A DNA stretch of 59,463 bases. Source: a virus. The translations under genes and the position numbers were made by a program. The stretch spans positions 1-59,463 of IMG/VR virus record IMGVR_UViG_3300042330_000238; one strand, written 5' to 3'. The notes below the pieces were generated by a model. That model was not told where the DNA came from and did no database searches. It was given only the letters and a program-made list of their open reading frames with translations. Below are positions 1-6,699 of the stretch, piece by piece. Positions within the stretch are counted from its first letter, which is position 1. Each line of letters opens with the position of its first letter.

Positions 1-310
1 AGATTTTACAATCTTGGGCTTATACACAGCTTAGCTATTACTATTTCCTTCTTCTCTATGATCGTATAGATACAATCCTCATATAACCCTCAGAAGGTAG
101 GTTAGTGAATTTAGAGGACATTAAGACCACTCGTACTAATACGAAATTGAATTGCCCCTATTCATCCATTTCATTTGAACTTAATCAAAAGCGTCTTATT
201 TAATTCACAAATAATAATCAGATTACCTACTGATTTCCCCTTACAGACAGTCTTGGCTTGTCATTAAACTACCAACAATGTACATTGTTTTGACTTAGGG
301 AGTACTGATA

Positions 311-616
311 TTAAAAAACTACTTATCCATTTCTAAGTGGAATATTTCTCCTAGGATACCTCTATATCCGACTGTATTATTACAACAGCATCTGTTAATT
401 CAGATTATAGTAATCTATCTTACAATAAACAACATCATCTTAGCATGATTATTTCTCTCCTAACTACAAGTATACTTGCACTGCCAGAAACTATCTATCT
501 TCAGTAAGTAGTTTAACTTTTAAAAAATCACTTGTCCATATCTAGTAGAAATAGTATATCAGTCATTGTACATTTCAGATAAATGATGCCGAACTATTCT
601 TTACAATAAACACAAC
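311..616. repeat. Degenerate two-unit repeat
   Basis: Bases 311-337 and 520-546 are close variants: both start TTAAAAAA, then a variant of ACTTgTCCATaTCTA. Each is followed at some distance by a shared tract, TTACAATAAACA, near 420-431 and 601-612. The two units are about 200 bases apart and diverge between the matching blocks. Function is unknown; paralogous small RNA genes or protein-binding sites are possible. Confidence 0.35.
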
Positions 617-628
617 TGCTAGTACAGT

Positions 629-695
629 TTATAATATTAGGAATCGAACCTAAATCTCTATCCATGAGAGTTATCCAGTGACGGACATTATTATT
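629..695 (-). ncRNA. tRNA-like element, possibly a degenerate tRNA
   Basis: Read on the minus strand, 653-637 forms a perfect T-arm: stem TTAGG, loop TTCGATT, stem CCTAA. Upstream there is a 4-bp D-arm-like stem (GTCC/GGAT), then a stem CTCT/AGAG with a 7-base loop CATGGAT that would place UGG (Pro) as anticodon. An AT-only acceptor-like pairing (689-695 with 630-636) has one mismatch. Against a working tRNA: position 33 is A, the D-loop lacks GG, and the variable region is only 1-2 bases. It could be a decayed tRNA or a tRNA mimic. Confidence 0.28.
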
Positions 696-723
696 GTTTA
701 TCTTCAAGCAAGTGATTTAATTT

Positions 724-1386
724 TTAATTTCTTATTTCAAATAATATTTTATCTGATATAAATTTCATTCCTTTATCGTTTGGATGTGAAGCAATACCAC
801 TATTTTGATATTCTCCCCAAGCATAATTGGTCGGATCAGATTTCATTTCTAAAAGATCTACTAATATACATTTGTTTTCAATTGAGACTTCTCTTATTAT
901 TTTATCTTTTATTGATATGACTTCATAAGGATTTCCACTAGAATCAAATTGATATTGTGACCAAACTGTTGTTACTAATATAATATTATTACCATATTTT
1001 TTATAATAGTTTACAAGTTTTTTTAATGCATCTTTAAAATTACAAACATCACTTACGTTTTCACCAACTTTAATTACAACATAATCATATTGTAAAGATG
1101 TTGTAATTCCATAATGTTCTACACCAACATTAAAATTGTTTTCCCAAACAGCAATGTTTTTTCTATTTAATACATCAGTTTGTAGTTCTGTTTTTAATAG
1201 ACTACAAAAATCTTTATCAGGTGATGATGCAGCCATTCCCCAGTTACCTAACCATTCTCCACCAGGAGCACATTGTGTAATTGAATTACCAATTACTAAT
1301 ACTTTTGGAGGTGTATTATCAACCTCATCTTTTGAACAGCTTGTTAAACTTAATAACATTACTGATAACAATAATAATTTTTTCAT
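724..1386 (-). CDS. SGNH/GDSL-type hydrolase lipoprotein, predicted surface-exposed
   Basis: This is a 220-residue lipoprotein. Residues 1-16 form a signal peptide and the lipobox LTSC places the lipidated cysteine at C17. The next residues, S-K-D-E, resemble the K-(D/E)2 export signal that sends Bacteroidota lipoproteins to the cell surface. The mature part looks like an SGNH hydrolase: block I VIGNSIT with candidate nucleophile S35, a block III-like VGEN (G108-N110), and block V with H201 in SHPND. Members of this fold remove acyl groups from glycans or lipids. It is the last gene of the leftward group. A plausible role is altering the host surface after infection, for example receptor deacetylation; that is inference. 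The substrate cannot be read from sequence. Confidence 0.72.
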   Translation of the reverse strand: MKKLLLLSVMLLSLTSCSKDEVDNTPPKVLVIGNSITQCAPGGEWLGNWGMAASSPDKDFCSLLKTELQTDVLNRKNIAVWENNFNVGVEHYGITTSLQYDYVVIKVGENVSDVCNFKDALKKLVNYYKKYGNNIILVTTVWSQYQFDSSGNPYEVISIKDKIIREVSIENKCILVDLLEMKSDPTNYAWGEYQNSGIASHPNDKGMKFISDKILFEIRN

Positions 1387-1412
1387 TTTAATAATTTTAA
1401 TGATTAATAGTT

Positions 1413-1733
1413 TTATATTGTAAAATACTTAGCACCTCTATCTTCACAAAGGTCTCTAAATAATTGTACAACTGATTCTAAATGTAATCTCTTACCTCTA
1501 CTATCAAAGAATACTTCTTTGTTAATTGGTATTGTTTGAGACCATGTTTGTACTTTTTCTTCAGATTCTGAAGTTACAGGAACATTTTTAATATCACCTT
1601 TATAGTCTCTAAATGTTACTTTGTTTTCAAAATGAAATGTAATAACACCATTGTTTTCTTGGAATACTTCTTTTAACTTAGCAAATAATCCATTTTCTTT
1701 TTTCACTAATATTGGTTTAGCTTTTGTACTCAT
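1413..1733 (-). CDS. Hypothetical protein, 106 aa
   Basis: This is an unrecognised 106-residue, mixed-charge soluble protein. It has a lysine-rich N-terminus, a central beta-type stretch with alternating hydrophobic residues (about 28-45), and a helical C-terminus that includes a Cys (DLCEDRG). No signal peptide or membrane segment is visible. It lies 26 bases upstream, in the transcription sense, of the SGNH lipoprotein and is probably co-transcribed with it. The ATG is preceded by an A/T-rich spacer, as is normal for Bacteroidota genes that lack Shine-Dalgarno sites. Function is unknown. Confidence 0.6.
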   Translation of the reverse strand: MSTKAKPILVKKENGLFAKLKEVFQENNGVITFHFENKVTFRDYKGDIKNVPVTSESEEKVQTWSQTIPINKEVFFDSRGKRLHLESVVQLFRDLCEDRGAKYFTI

Positions 1734-1743
1734 AATATTTAAT

Positions 1744-1914
1744 TTAATTAGTTAATAATTCTTGGTTATAGTCTAAAGAAATAGTTTCTTTAGCTTTAAA
1801 AAATCTTGATGAACTACTTTTAACTTGTTTCACGTAATGTGAACAATAATAAACTGGTAGTCCTATTATATTTACATGTAATTGAAAATATAATAGTGGT
1901 ATGATTTGTTTCAT
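1744..1914 (-). CDS. Small hypothetical protein, 56 aa
   Basis: A 56-codon frame starts with ATG at 1914 and stops with TAA at 1744. The N-terminal half is hydrophobic and aromatic, including IIPLLYFQLHVNIIGLPVYY, and could be one membrane segment. The C-terminal half is polar and lysine/serine-rich. Its ATG overlaps the TGA of the upstream gene as ATGA (1911-1914), which suggests translational coupling and is the main support for it being real. No function recognised. Confidence 0.45.
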   Translation of the reverse strand: MKQIIPLLYFQLHVNIIGLPVYYCSHYVKQVKSSSSRFFKAKETISLDYNQELLTN

Positions 1915-2054
1915 CGTTTAAATTTTTTACGTTTTGGTATAAATATTGGAGTACTACTACCCCACCAAGTTGGTGTTGATTCAGTAGCATCACGATCTAT
2001 TTTTTCTTTAATATCTCTATGAAATGTCATTTCTGCTTTGGATAATTTTTTCAT
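1911..2054 (-). CDS. Small basic hypothetical protein, 47 aa
   Basis: A 47-codon frame begins with ATG at 2054. It starts MKKLSKAEMTFHRDIKEK and ends in a very basic tail (PKRKKFKR). The middle holds a TPTWWGSSTP stretch, and the product is soluble. It overlaps the next gene by four bases (ATGA), typical of a compact phage operon. A short basic protein like this could bind nucleic acid, but nothing in the sequence proves it. Function is unknown. Confidence 0.45.
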   Translation of the reverse strand: MKKLSKAEMTFHRDIKEKIDRDATESTPTWWGSSTPIFIPKRKKFKR

Positions 2055-2134
2055 GTTAATTTAATTTAAAACATTTGTTTAACTCGTTGAAATTCCAAAT
2101 ATCAACTTCAACGAGTTCTCCTAAAATATATAAT

Positions 2135-2350
2135 CTATTTTTCATGTGTAAATTCATTGTTAAATGGTATGAATGTTGAGCTAACTGTACCATATCCACC
2201 ATTACAAAGTATCTTTTCAGTGGCAATTAAAAATAACCATCCTCCAGGAACTCTTACTAATTCTTCAGTAAAATCACCATTCTTTTTTTCAATTTTATCA
2301 CCTAAAGCCATCTTATACATGTCAGATGTAAATATTTTACTTTTTTTCAT
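2135..2350 (-). CDS. Hypothetical protein, 71 aa
   Basis: A 71-residue soluble protein starts MKKSKIFTSDMYKMALGDK and contains a VPGGWLFLIA core followed by CNGGYGTVSSTFIPF. The alternating hydrophobic pattern suggests a small beta-rich fold. Its start overlaps the end of the upstream gene by 14 bases (2337-2350), so the two are likely translated together. The frame on the opposite strand is a shadow. No family recognised. Confidence 0.55.
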   Translation of the reverse strand: MKKSKIFTSDMYKMALGDKIEKKNGDFTEELVRVPGGWLFLIATEKILCNGGYGTVSSTFIPFNNEFTHEK

Positions 2351-2765
2351 AATTTTTATTATTTAATTCATTATTTAAACCTTCATAATAATCAAACCAT
2401 ATTCCAGGTTTTTCAGCAACATCATCGTCTGTTACACCAACTCTAAGATATTTATTATCTGTTGTTGGTAACAATACTTGAGTAGAGCAATCTCCATCAT
2501 AAGAAATTGCTCCTTTTACTTTTTTTAATTCTTGAATTAATGAAACACTATTAAGACTGTCTTCAATTTCAAATTCTTCTTCTTCAAAACATAAATGAGA
2601 ATAACCCCTTTCTTCATATAATTTATTAGGAAATTGTTCTTCATATCTTAATTTTTCTAATGCTATTTGTTCATTATAATACTTTAAAGCATTTTCTTTA
2701 TTTAAAAATAATTTATCTATATTATATGAACCACAGTCATAATATAATGTAGCATATACTTTCAT
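2337..2765 (-). CDS. Hypothetical acidic protein, 142 aa
   Basis: This is a 142-residue soluble, acidic protein. The N-terminus reads MKVYATLYYDCGSYNIDKLF, and residues about 40-70 are rich in Glu and aromatics (including FEEEEFEIED). A conserved-looking SYDGDCSTQVLLP stretch follows, then a C-terminal FDYYEGLNN. It overlaps the downstream gene by 14 bases and lies 18 bases after the gene at 2784. No motif I can assign; it resembles the many small host-takeover proteins of phage early regions. Confidence 0.6.
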   Translation of the reverse strand: MKVYATLYYDCGSYNIDKLFLNKENALKYYNEQIALEKLRYEEQFPNKLYEERGYSHLCFEEEEFEIEDSLNSVSLIQELKKVKGAISYDGDCSTQVLLPTTDNKYLRVGVTDDDVAEKPGIWFDYYEGLNNELNNKNYEKK

Positions 2766-2783
2766 TTTAATTCATGTATTAAA

Positions 2784-3110
2784 TTAATCATTGGATAATG
2801 AATTAAATATTTTCATACCAATATGTTTAGATTCAACTTTTCTCATCTTTGTAGGAATACTCCATACTTTAGATTTATCATCAAATCTGAAATCATTTAA
2901 TACAAAATTCCAATAGATATTAAATAGATATGTCATATATGGTTGTGTTAAATAACCATTTTTATTATATCTATTTTTTAATCTACAGAATTCATCTTGT
3001 TGAACCAATCTAAGATGTTGAAATATCTCTTGTTGTTCAATAGCTTTGATCATTGATGTTATTTTAACACCTGAATAACCTTGTCTTTGTAATGTTGTTG
3101 ACTTTTTCAT
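2784..3110 (-). CDS. Hypothetical basic protein, 108 aa
   Basis: A 108-residue basic protein starts MKKSTTLQRQGYSGVKITSM. It is predicted largely helical, with a central segment rich in Gln, Arg and Tyr (LRLVQQDEFCRLKNRYNKNG) and an aromatic stretch YMTYLFNIYWNFVLNDF that looks like an amphipathic or buried helix rather than a clear membrane span. It belongs to the leftward small-gene operon. A DNA- or RNA-binding role would fit the charge but is not shown. Function is unknown. Confidence 0.55.
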   Translation of the reverse strand: MKKSTTLQRQGYSGVKITSMIKAIEQQEIFQHLRLVQQDEFCRLKNRYNKNGYLTQPYMTYLFNIYWNFVLNDFRFDDKSKVWSIPTKMRKVESKHIGMKIFNSLSND

Positions 3111-3142
3111 AATATTTTAGTTAATTTATAATTAAATATATT

Positions 3143-3406
3143 TTATATATTTATTTTATTGTTCCAATTGATCACTAAAAACGGTACTGTTATAATAACA
3201 ATATATACTATTGATATAACATAAAGTATTGTAAGTATTGTTTTATATGCAGGATTATCATCAGGATTTAAAAATAATAATCCTATTAATTTTTTTTGTT
3301 TACAAAATCCATCACCAATTTGATTTCTTTTTTTAATAATATCTAACACTGTTAAAAGAATAATAAAACCAATTACAAAAATTGTAAATAATGTTGATAC
3401 TAACAT
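3143..3406 (-). CDS. Small inner-membrane protein, two segments, 87 aa
   Basis: This 87-residue protein has two clear hydrophobic segments, about residues 2-21 (including FTIFVIGFIILLTVL) and 58-80 (ILTILYVISIVYIVIITVPF). They are separated by a basic loop with KKRNQ and KQKK, so a two-span membrane protein with a positively charged cytoplasmic loop is predicted. Its ATG overlaps the stop codon of the upstream lipoprotein gene (3400-3406). It is one of four membrane or lipid-linked products in this part of the operon, which suggests an envelope-directed set such as superinfection exclusion. Confidence 0.6.
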   Translation of the reverse strand: MLVSTLFTIFVIGFIILLTVLDIIKKRNQIGDGFCKQKKLIGLLFLNPDDNPAYKTILTILYVISIVYIVIITVPFLVINWNNKINI

Positions 3407-3528
3407 ACTCCTTGATTTTTAACAATTAATACTTTATCTTGTTTAACATAACGTTTTTTACAAGACCATCCAGAACTACAAGCTGTTGTAAATAATACAA
3501 TCACACTTAATAAGATTAATTTTTTCAT
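3400..3528 (-). CDS. Small lipoprotein, 42 aa
   Basis: The 42-codon frame starts with ATG at 3528 and ends with TAG at 3400. Residues 1-16 are a typical lipoprotein signal: a lysine pair, a hydrophobic stretch LILLSVIVLF, then lipobox TTAC with the lipidated cysteine at C17. The mature peptide is only about 26 residues, basic, with a second Cys in WSCKKRY. It overlaps the downstream membrane gene by seven bases. Tiny lipoproteins in phages can serve as o-spanins or exclusion factors; which, if either, applies here is open. Confidence 0.5.
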   Translation of the reverse strand: MKKLILLSVIVLFTTACSSGWSCKKRYVKQDKVLIVKNQGVC

Positions 3529-3546
3529 TTTTATTTAATTTAATAG

Positions 3547-3639
3547 TTAATTTAATAACATACTAATAATTATTATAATTGCAATAATATATAATAGTTT
3601 TATTAGTATGTTATGTGATTTTGAATGATAATTATTCAT
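3547..3639 (-). CDS. Tiny membrane peptide, 30 aa
   Basis: A 30-codon frame starts at 3639, eight bases inside the end of the upstream membrane-protein gene. After a short polar start (MNNYHSKSHN) the rest is one strongly hydrophobic helix, ILIKLLYIIAIIIIISMLLN. Length, overlap and composition fit a single-span phage peptide. In AT-rich DNA such a frame can also arise by chance, so confidence is limited. Confidence 0.35.
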   Translation of the reverse strand: MNNYHSKSHNILIKLLYIIAIIIIISMLLN

Positions 3640-3844
3640 GTTCTTCCATTATTGGAGCATTCTTTAATTCATAATAAAACCATATGAATGTATTTAATAT
3701 TGATGATGCTCCTAATATTTTTAAACATAATGTTGCTTCTTCAACGTTTAAATCATATAATACAAATATTAATGATGAAAATATTGAAATTCCAAGTAGT
3801 AAATATATTACAATTTGGAATAATGTTTTTGTTGATTTTTTCAT
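3632..3844 (-). CDS. Small membrane protein, 70 aa
   Basis: This 70-residue protein has two hydrophobic segments: residues about 9-29 (LFQIVIYLLLGISIFSSLIF) and 38-60 (CLKILGASSILNTFIWFYY). A basic N-terminus MKKSTK and an acidic C-terminus flank them, so a two-helix inner-membrane hairpin is predicted. It lies 17 bases after the 217-residue gene and overlaps the 30-residue peptide. No family recognised. Confidence 0.55.
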   Translation of the reverse strand: MKKSTKTLFQIVIYLLLGISIFSSLIFVLYDLNVEEATLCLKILGASSILNTFIWFYYELKNAPIMEEHE

Positions 3845-3861
3845 AATATTTAATGTGTTAT

Positions 3862-4515
3862 TTATAAATTTTCTTTAATCCATTTATCAATGTCTATATT
3901 AATAATTTGACCATAATGTTTATTAATACAATCTAATTTAAGTTGATATAATTTATTAATAATTTCTTCTTTATTCCAACTATCTTTTAATTTCTTAATT
4001 GTAATAGTATTATCTTTAGGATTTACTTTAAGTATTTGATTAACTTTAATAGGATTATTAGTAATTGAAAAACTATTATCGTCTGAATATTCATTAATGT
4101 ATTCAACTAATACATCAGTAATAACTTCACCTTTATTATAAGATTCAATATATTTTTCAATAAATTGTTGTGATGGTTGAGGTAGATAATTAGAATTTAA
4201 CTTTTTATTACTAAATCCAATCATTAATGAAGTATCTGTTGTAGCTATGATTTTTTTATCTCCTTCTAATATAATTATATTATATTGTCGCTGAAATACT
4301 TTATTATCAATTTCAGAATAAAACCAATCACCTTCTTTTATCTCATCATCTGAAATAATATATAAATGATTGGAATACTGACTTCCATTTATTGAATTAT
4401 AATGACTTTTAGAAAAATTAGATACTAAATCTATATTTTGCCAATCATTTCCATCATAAATAATACCATCTAAATGTGGTAACATTACCACTTGTGCTCT
4501 TTTAAACTGATTCAT
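3862..4515 (-). CDS. Hypothetical protein, 217 aa
   Basis: This 217-residue soluble protein is the first gene after the 4516-5425 gap and so probably heads the leftward operon 4515-724. The N-terminal half is beta-rich and contains the stretch SDDEIKEGDWFYSEIDN; a short element KIIATTDTSL follows, then IEKYIESYNKGEVITDVLVE. The layout resembles phage proteins in Bacteroidota described only as hypothetical, often with the I-x-EGDW motif seen here. No catalytic motif is evident. Confidence 0.6.
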   Translation of the reverse strand: MNQFKRAQVVMLPHLDGIIYDGNDWQNIDLVSNFSKSHYNSINGSQYSNHLYIISDDEIKEGDWFYSEIDNKVFQRQYNIIILEGDKKIIATTDTSLMIGFSNKKLNSNYLPQPSQQFIEKYIESYNKGEVITDVLVEYINEYSDDNSFSITNNPIKVNQILKVNPKDNTITIKKLKDSWNKEEIINKLYQLKLDCINKHYGQIINIDIDKWIKENL

Positions 4516-5425
4516 ATCATTTGTTTTTAAGATTAATAATTTGTTTTAAAAATAAACCTCTAATAGCTGTGGTTTCTTCCACTCTTTTATCCAGGCTGAG
4601 CATGACTGGTATTAGAAGTTTAATAAATTTGCATTTTACACCTAAAACTTTAATAGTACAACAATCAGATTATTAGCTAAGCTATAATCTTTTATTCTTG
4701 TTTAATCTATAAACTATTGAAGAAACTGGTGCACTCAATGACTTGTGAAGTTATTAAGTTTTTTTGTCTTTGTTGTTTACGGTGAACCAGCACACCTTTA
4801 TCATATCACTGGTTGTATAACATATGTCACAACATTTCTCTGTTCTATTGGAATTGATTTATGCAACGTTGCAAAGATAAATCTCCTCATCTGATCACAT
4901 TTGTATTCTTATTGGCTGTTCAGCGTAACCAGAATGTTCATCATTGTTATAAACAATAGAACATACAACTTCTTTGTATTTAAAACCCTCTGTACTTTAT
5001 TATAGTATCTAGTATCTTTCATTACGTCATCTAATAACTTGCAAGTATTTAAATGTGTTAGATTCATAGTTTTAGTTATACAATACATCAATTATAATAA
5101 TCACACCTTGGGAATGTGAAATGGTACATTAAAAAAGAAACTAATTTTATATAAGTTAGTTTCTTTTAAGTATATATATTTGTTTATCATTTTAACGAAT
5201 GGTATCCTACTACTATTATTCACGTAATACCTGTTATAAATGTCACATGACTTAAAATTATTTATATGTTAATGTTATAATCACATCGATCCATAATGTG
5301 AAGTTTAAAGCAATTTATACAGTTTTCTTCTGCAAGTTTCTGTATTAATCTAGTCTTAGAAACTTGATAAGTGACTAGATATACACTCTTTGTGTTGAAT
5401 AGTGAAAGAATGACTTAAAAACTAT
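4516..5425. other. 910-base stretch without a convincing gene
   Basis: The only longer frame (leftward, 4909-5091) has poor composition and no coupling, and I do not accept it. The stretch contains a leftward -7-like box (reverse complement of TATCTTTGC at 4871-4879, without a clear upstream TTTG box), a stem-loop-rich tract between 4560 and 4900, and the terminator at 5131-5167. It most likely holds the long leader of the 4515-724 operon and perhaps small RNAs. I find no canonical tRNA. Confidence 0.45.
5131..5167 (-). terminator. Rho-independent terminator, mainly leftward
   Basis: A 12-bp perfect stem (5133-5144 pairs with 5156-5167) encloses an 11-base loop. On the minus strand the stem is followed by TTTTTT. 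It would stop transcripts leaving the 58-residue gene at 5426-5602. A weaker T-tract also follows on the plus strand. Confidence 0.7.
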
Positions 5426-5602
5426 TTATATTAAAGATTCATATTCTTCAATATAATCATTTAATTGTTTTTGTAAAACATTAATTTCTTTTTGTGATTT
5501 AATTAAACTTTTTACATTATCACCACGACAATAATCATATTTATTGTATATTTTAATATATAATTGATCAATTAATATTTGTAATTCTTCAAATCTTTTC
5601 AT
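5426..5602 (-). CDS. Small coiled-coil protein, 58 aa
   Basis: The 58-codon frame starts with ATG at 5602 and ends with TAA at 5426. The product is highly helical and charged, beginning MKRFEELQILIDQLYIK. Heptad-like hydrophobic spacing continues through KSLIKSQKEINVLQKQ, so a short coiled coil is likely. Codon use matches the neighbouring genes. It stands alone between a possible upstream promoter near 5910 and the terminator at 5131-5167. Function is unknown. Confidence 0.55.
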   Translation of the reverse strand: MKRFEELQILIDQLYIKIYNKYDYCRGDNVKSLIKSQKEINVLQKQLNDYIEEYESLI

Positions 5603-5946
5603 AATTTTGTATATTTATGTTAGTAAATGTTAATAATTTGTATGTAAAATATATAAATAATACAATATACAATATACTTATGAATAGTATAAAATGTATG
5701 TAAAAGCTATTATATTATGTATTGAAGTGATAATTGATGATTTGTGAATTGGTGTTAGAGAGATTGGAATAAATAGTCACTCAATCACTATAACATACAA
5801 TTACATTTCTTAGGTTTAAGACGTAAAAAGTATAAATCGAAGTTGAAAGTATATTTAACCATAATTAAAATATTTAAATTATATGAATGGAAGATGATTG
5901 GACACCACGCAAAGTTACACAAAGTAACCACAATCTTGGTAGCGTC
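5603..5946. other. Intergenic leader with possible leftward promoter
   Basis: No gene of useful size is seen; a 24-codon leftward frame starting near 5861 is too short to support. On the minus strand, TAACTTTG (5917-5910) and TTACTTTG (5927-5920) are -7-like boxes, the second with TTTG about 18 bases upstream (5949-5946). If used, they would give the 58-residue gene a leader of about 300 bases. Confidence 0.3.
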
Positions 5947-5974
5947 AAAAAAGAAAAGAGGTCGTTAGACCTCT
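5947..5974 (-). terminator. Rho-independent terminator of the 5980-6423 gene
   Basis: On the minus strand, a 7-bp stem AGAGGTC/GACCTCT with a 4-base loop is followed by TTTTCTTTTTT. It lies six bases beyond the stop of the leftward 147-residue gene, making that gene a single-gene transcription unit. Confidence 0.85.
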
Positions 5975-5979
5975 AATCA

Positions 5980-6423
5980 TTAAGCTTGTTCCGTACCAAC
6001 TTTAGGTTGTGCAACAGGTTCAGGTGTAGCAACTACATTAACTACAAACTGTTTATGCAATTTAGCATAATCATCTGCAAGACACATACGAGCTTGAGAA
6101 TATCTACCTAAAGACTCTTGAGTCGAAGGATTGATATCCTGTGATTGACCTTCATAGAAAGGTGTTTCACTGTAAGCACGATATGCACGCATTTTACCTG
6201 CGTTAACCATATCAACAATCACTTGTTGTTGACGTTGTACAGCCTCAAGGTTGTTACCTCTAAACCATACAATGTTACGGTCAACAGTAATATTACCTGT
6301 AGCAATGTCGAAACCCTCTTGAGTAACGTCAATCCCTACAGAATGTAATTGTCCGCCATTTTCTACGTCGTAAGTCCACACTGCTTGTCCGTCTTCGTTA
6401 GCAAATACTTTAGCTATTTTCAT
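5980..6423 (-). CDS. Hypothetical protein, 147 aa, GC-richer than its neighbours
   Basis: This is a 147-residue soluble protein of unknown function. It starts MKIAKVFANEDGQAVWTYDV, has a beta-rich first half (VDRNIVWFRGNN about 48-59), a helical middle (LEAVQRQQQVIVDMVNAGK) and a low-complexity Pro/Ala tail (VATPEPVAQPKVG). Its codons are clearly richer in G and C than those of flanking genes, as seen for strongly expressed or recently acquired genes. It is isolated: a structured 5' leader (6424-6600) on one side and a strong terminator on the other. A highly expressed early protein is my best guess. Confidence 0.65.
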   Translation of the reverse strand: MKIAKVFANEDGQAVWTYDVENGGQLHSVGIDVTQEGFDIATGNITVDRNIVWFRGNNLEAVQRQQQVIVDMVNAGKMRAYRAYSETPFYEGQSQDINPSTQESLGRYSQARMCLADDYAKLHKQFVVNVVATPEPVAQPKVGTEQA

Positions 6424-6662
6424 AATAATAAGATATTATAGTGTCAAGGCCGATTCATAGCTCAATAACACATAGTTATACATTAGGAGCTCCCGACAAT
6501 TCCCTTGACGGGTACACTCCAAAGTTTTGTACAAGTCGGGGTATGATTTTGGGTTAGTCAACACTCACGTCAATTAAAAACTTTTTGAAAATTTTGAAAA
6601 AAAAATATTTTTACTAAAAGCTATTGGTATAATAAAATAATTTGAAAATAATCACTAAAAAA
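6424..6662 (-). promoter_or_regulatory. Structured leader/divergent control region of the 147-aa gene
   Basis: This intergenic stretch has unusually high GC. It contains an inverted repeat CCCGACAA-(5)-TTGACGGG at 6492-6512, with one internal mismatch, which would form a stable hairpin in the leader of the leftward gene or serve as a two-fold symmetric operator. A leftward -7-like element AACTTTGG is visible around 6526-6519, but no well-placed upstream TTTG accompanies it, so the promoter is not fixed. Confidence 0.4.
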
Positions 6663-6694
6663 TTAGGAATTGTCAAATAAATGTTATATCTTTG
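6663..6694 (+). promoter_or_regulatory. Promoter of the structured RNA
   Basis: The -7 box TATCTTTG is at 6687-6694. The upstream block TTAGGAATTGTCAA (6663-6676) lies at the same distance as the TTTGGAATTGTCAA block in the other promoters here. Expected start is about 6700. No gene follows before the terminator at 6932-6967. Confidence 0.8.
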
Positions 6695-6699
6695 CAGTT

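Larger units (their letters stand above)
1..723. other. Non-coding region at the window's left edge
   Basis: No open frame of convincing length or codon pattern is present on either strand. The stretch is less AT-extreme than the neighbouring genes, which often marks RNA-coding or regulatory DNA in such phages. It contains a degenerate two-unit repeat (311-616) and a tRNA-like T-arm near 637-653, both listed separately. All genes to its right read leftward into it, so it may also be the 3' end of that transcript. I see no clear rho-independent terminator. Confidence 0.5.

Noticed and set aside
160-200. Second tRNA candidate based on a TTCAAAT loop on the minus strand
   Set aside because: The bases next to the loop do not form a T-stem and no anticodon arm can be drawn.
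4909-5091. 60-codon leftward frame
   Set aside because: It has atypical codons, no coupling with a neighbour and lies in a region with RNA-like composition; treated as chance.
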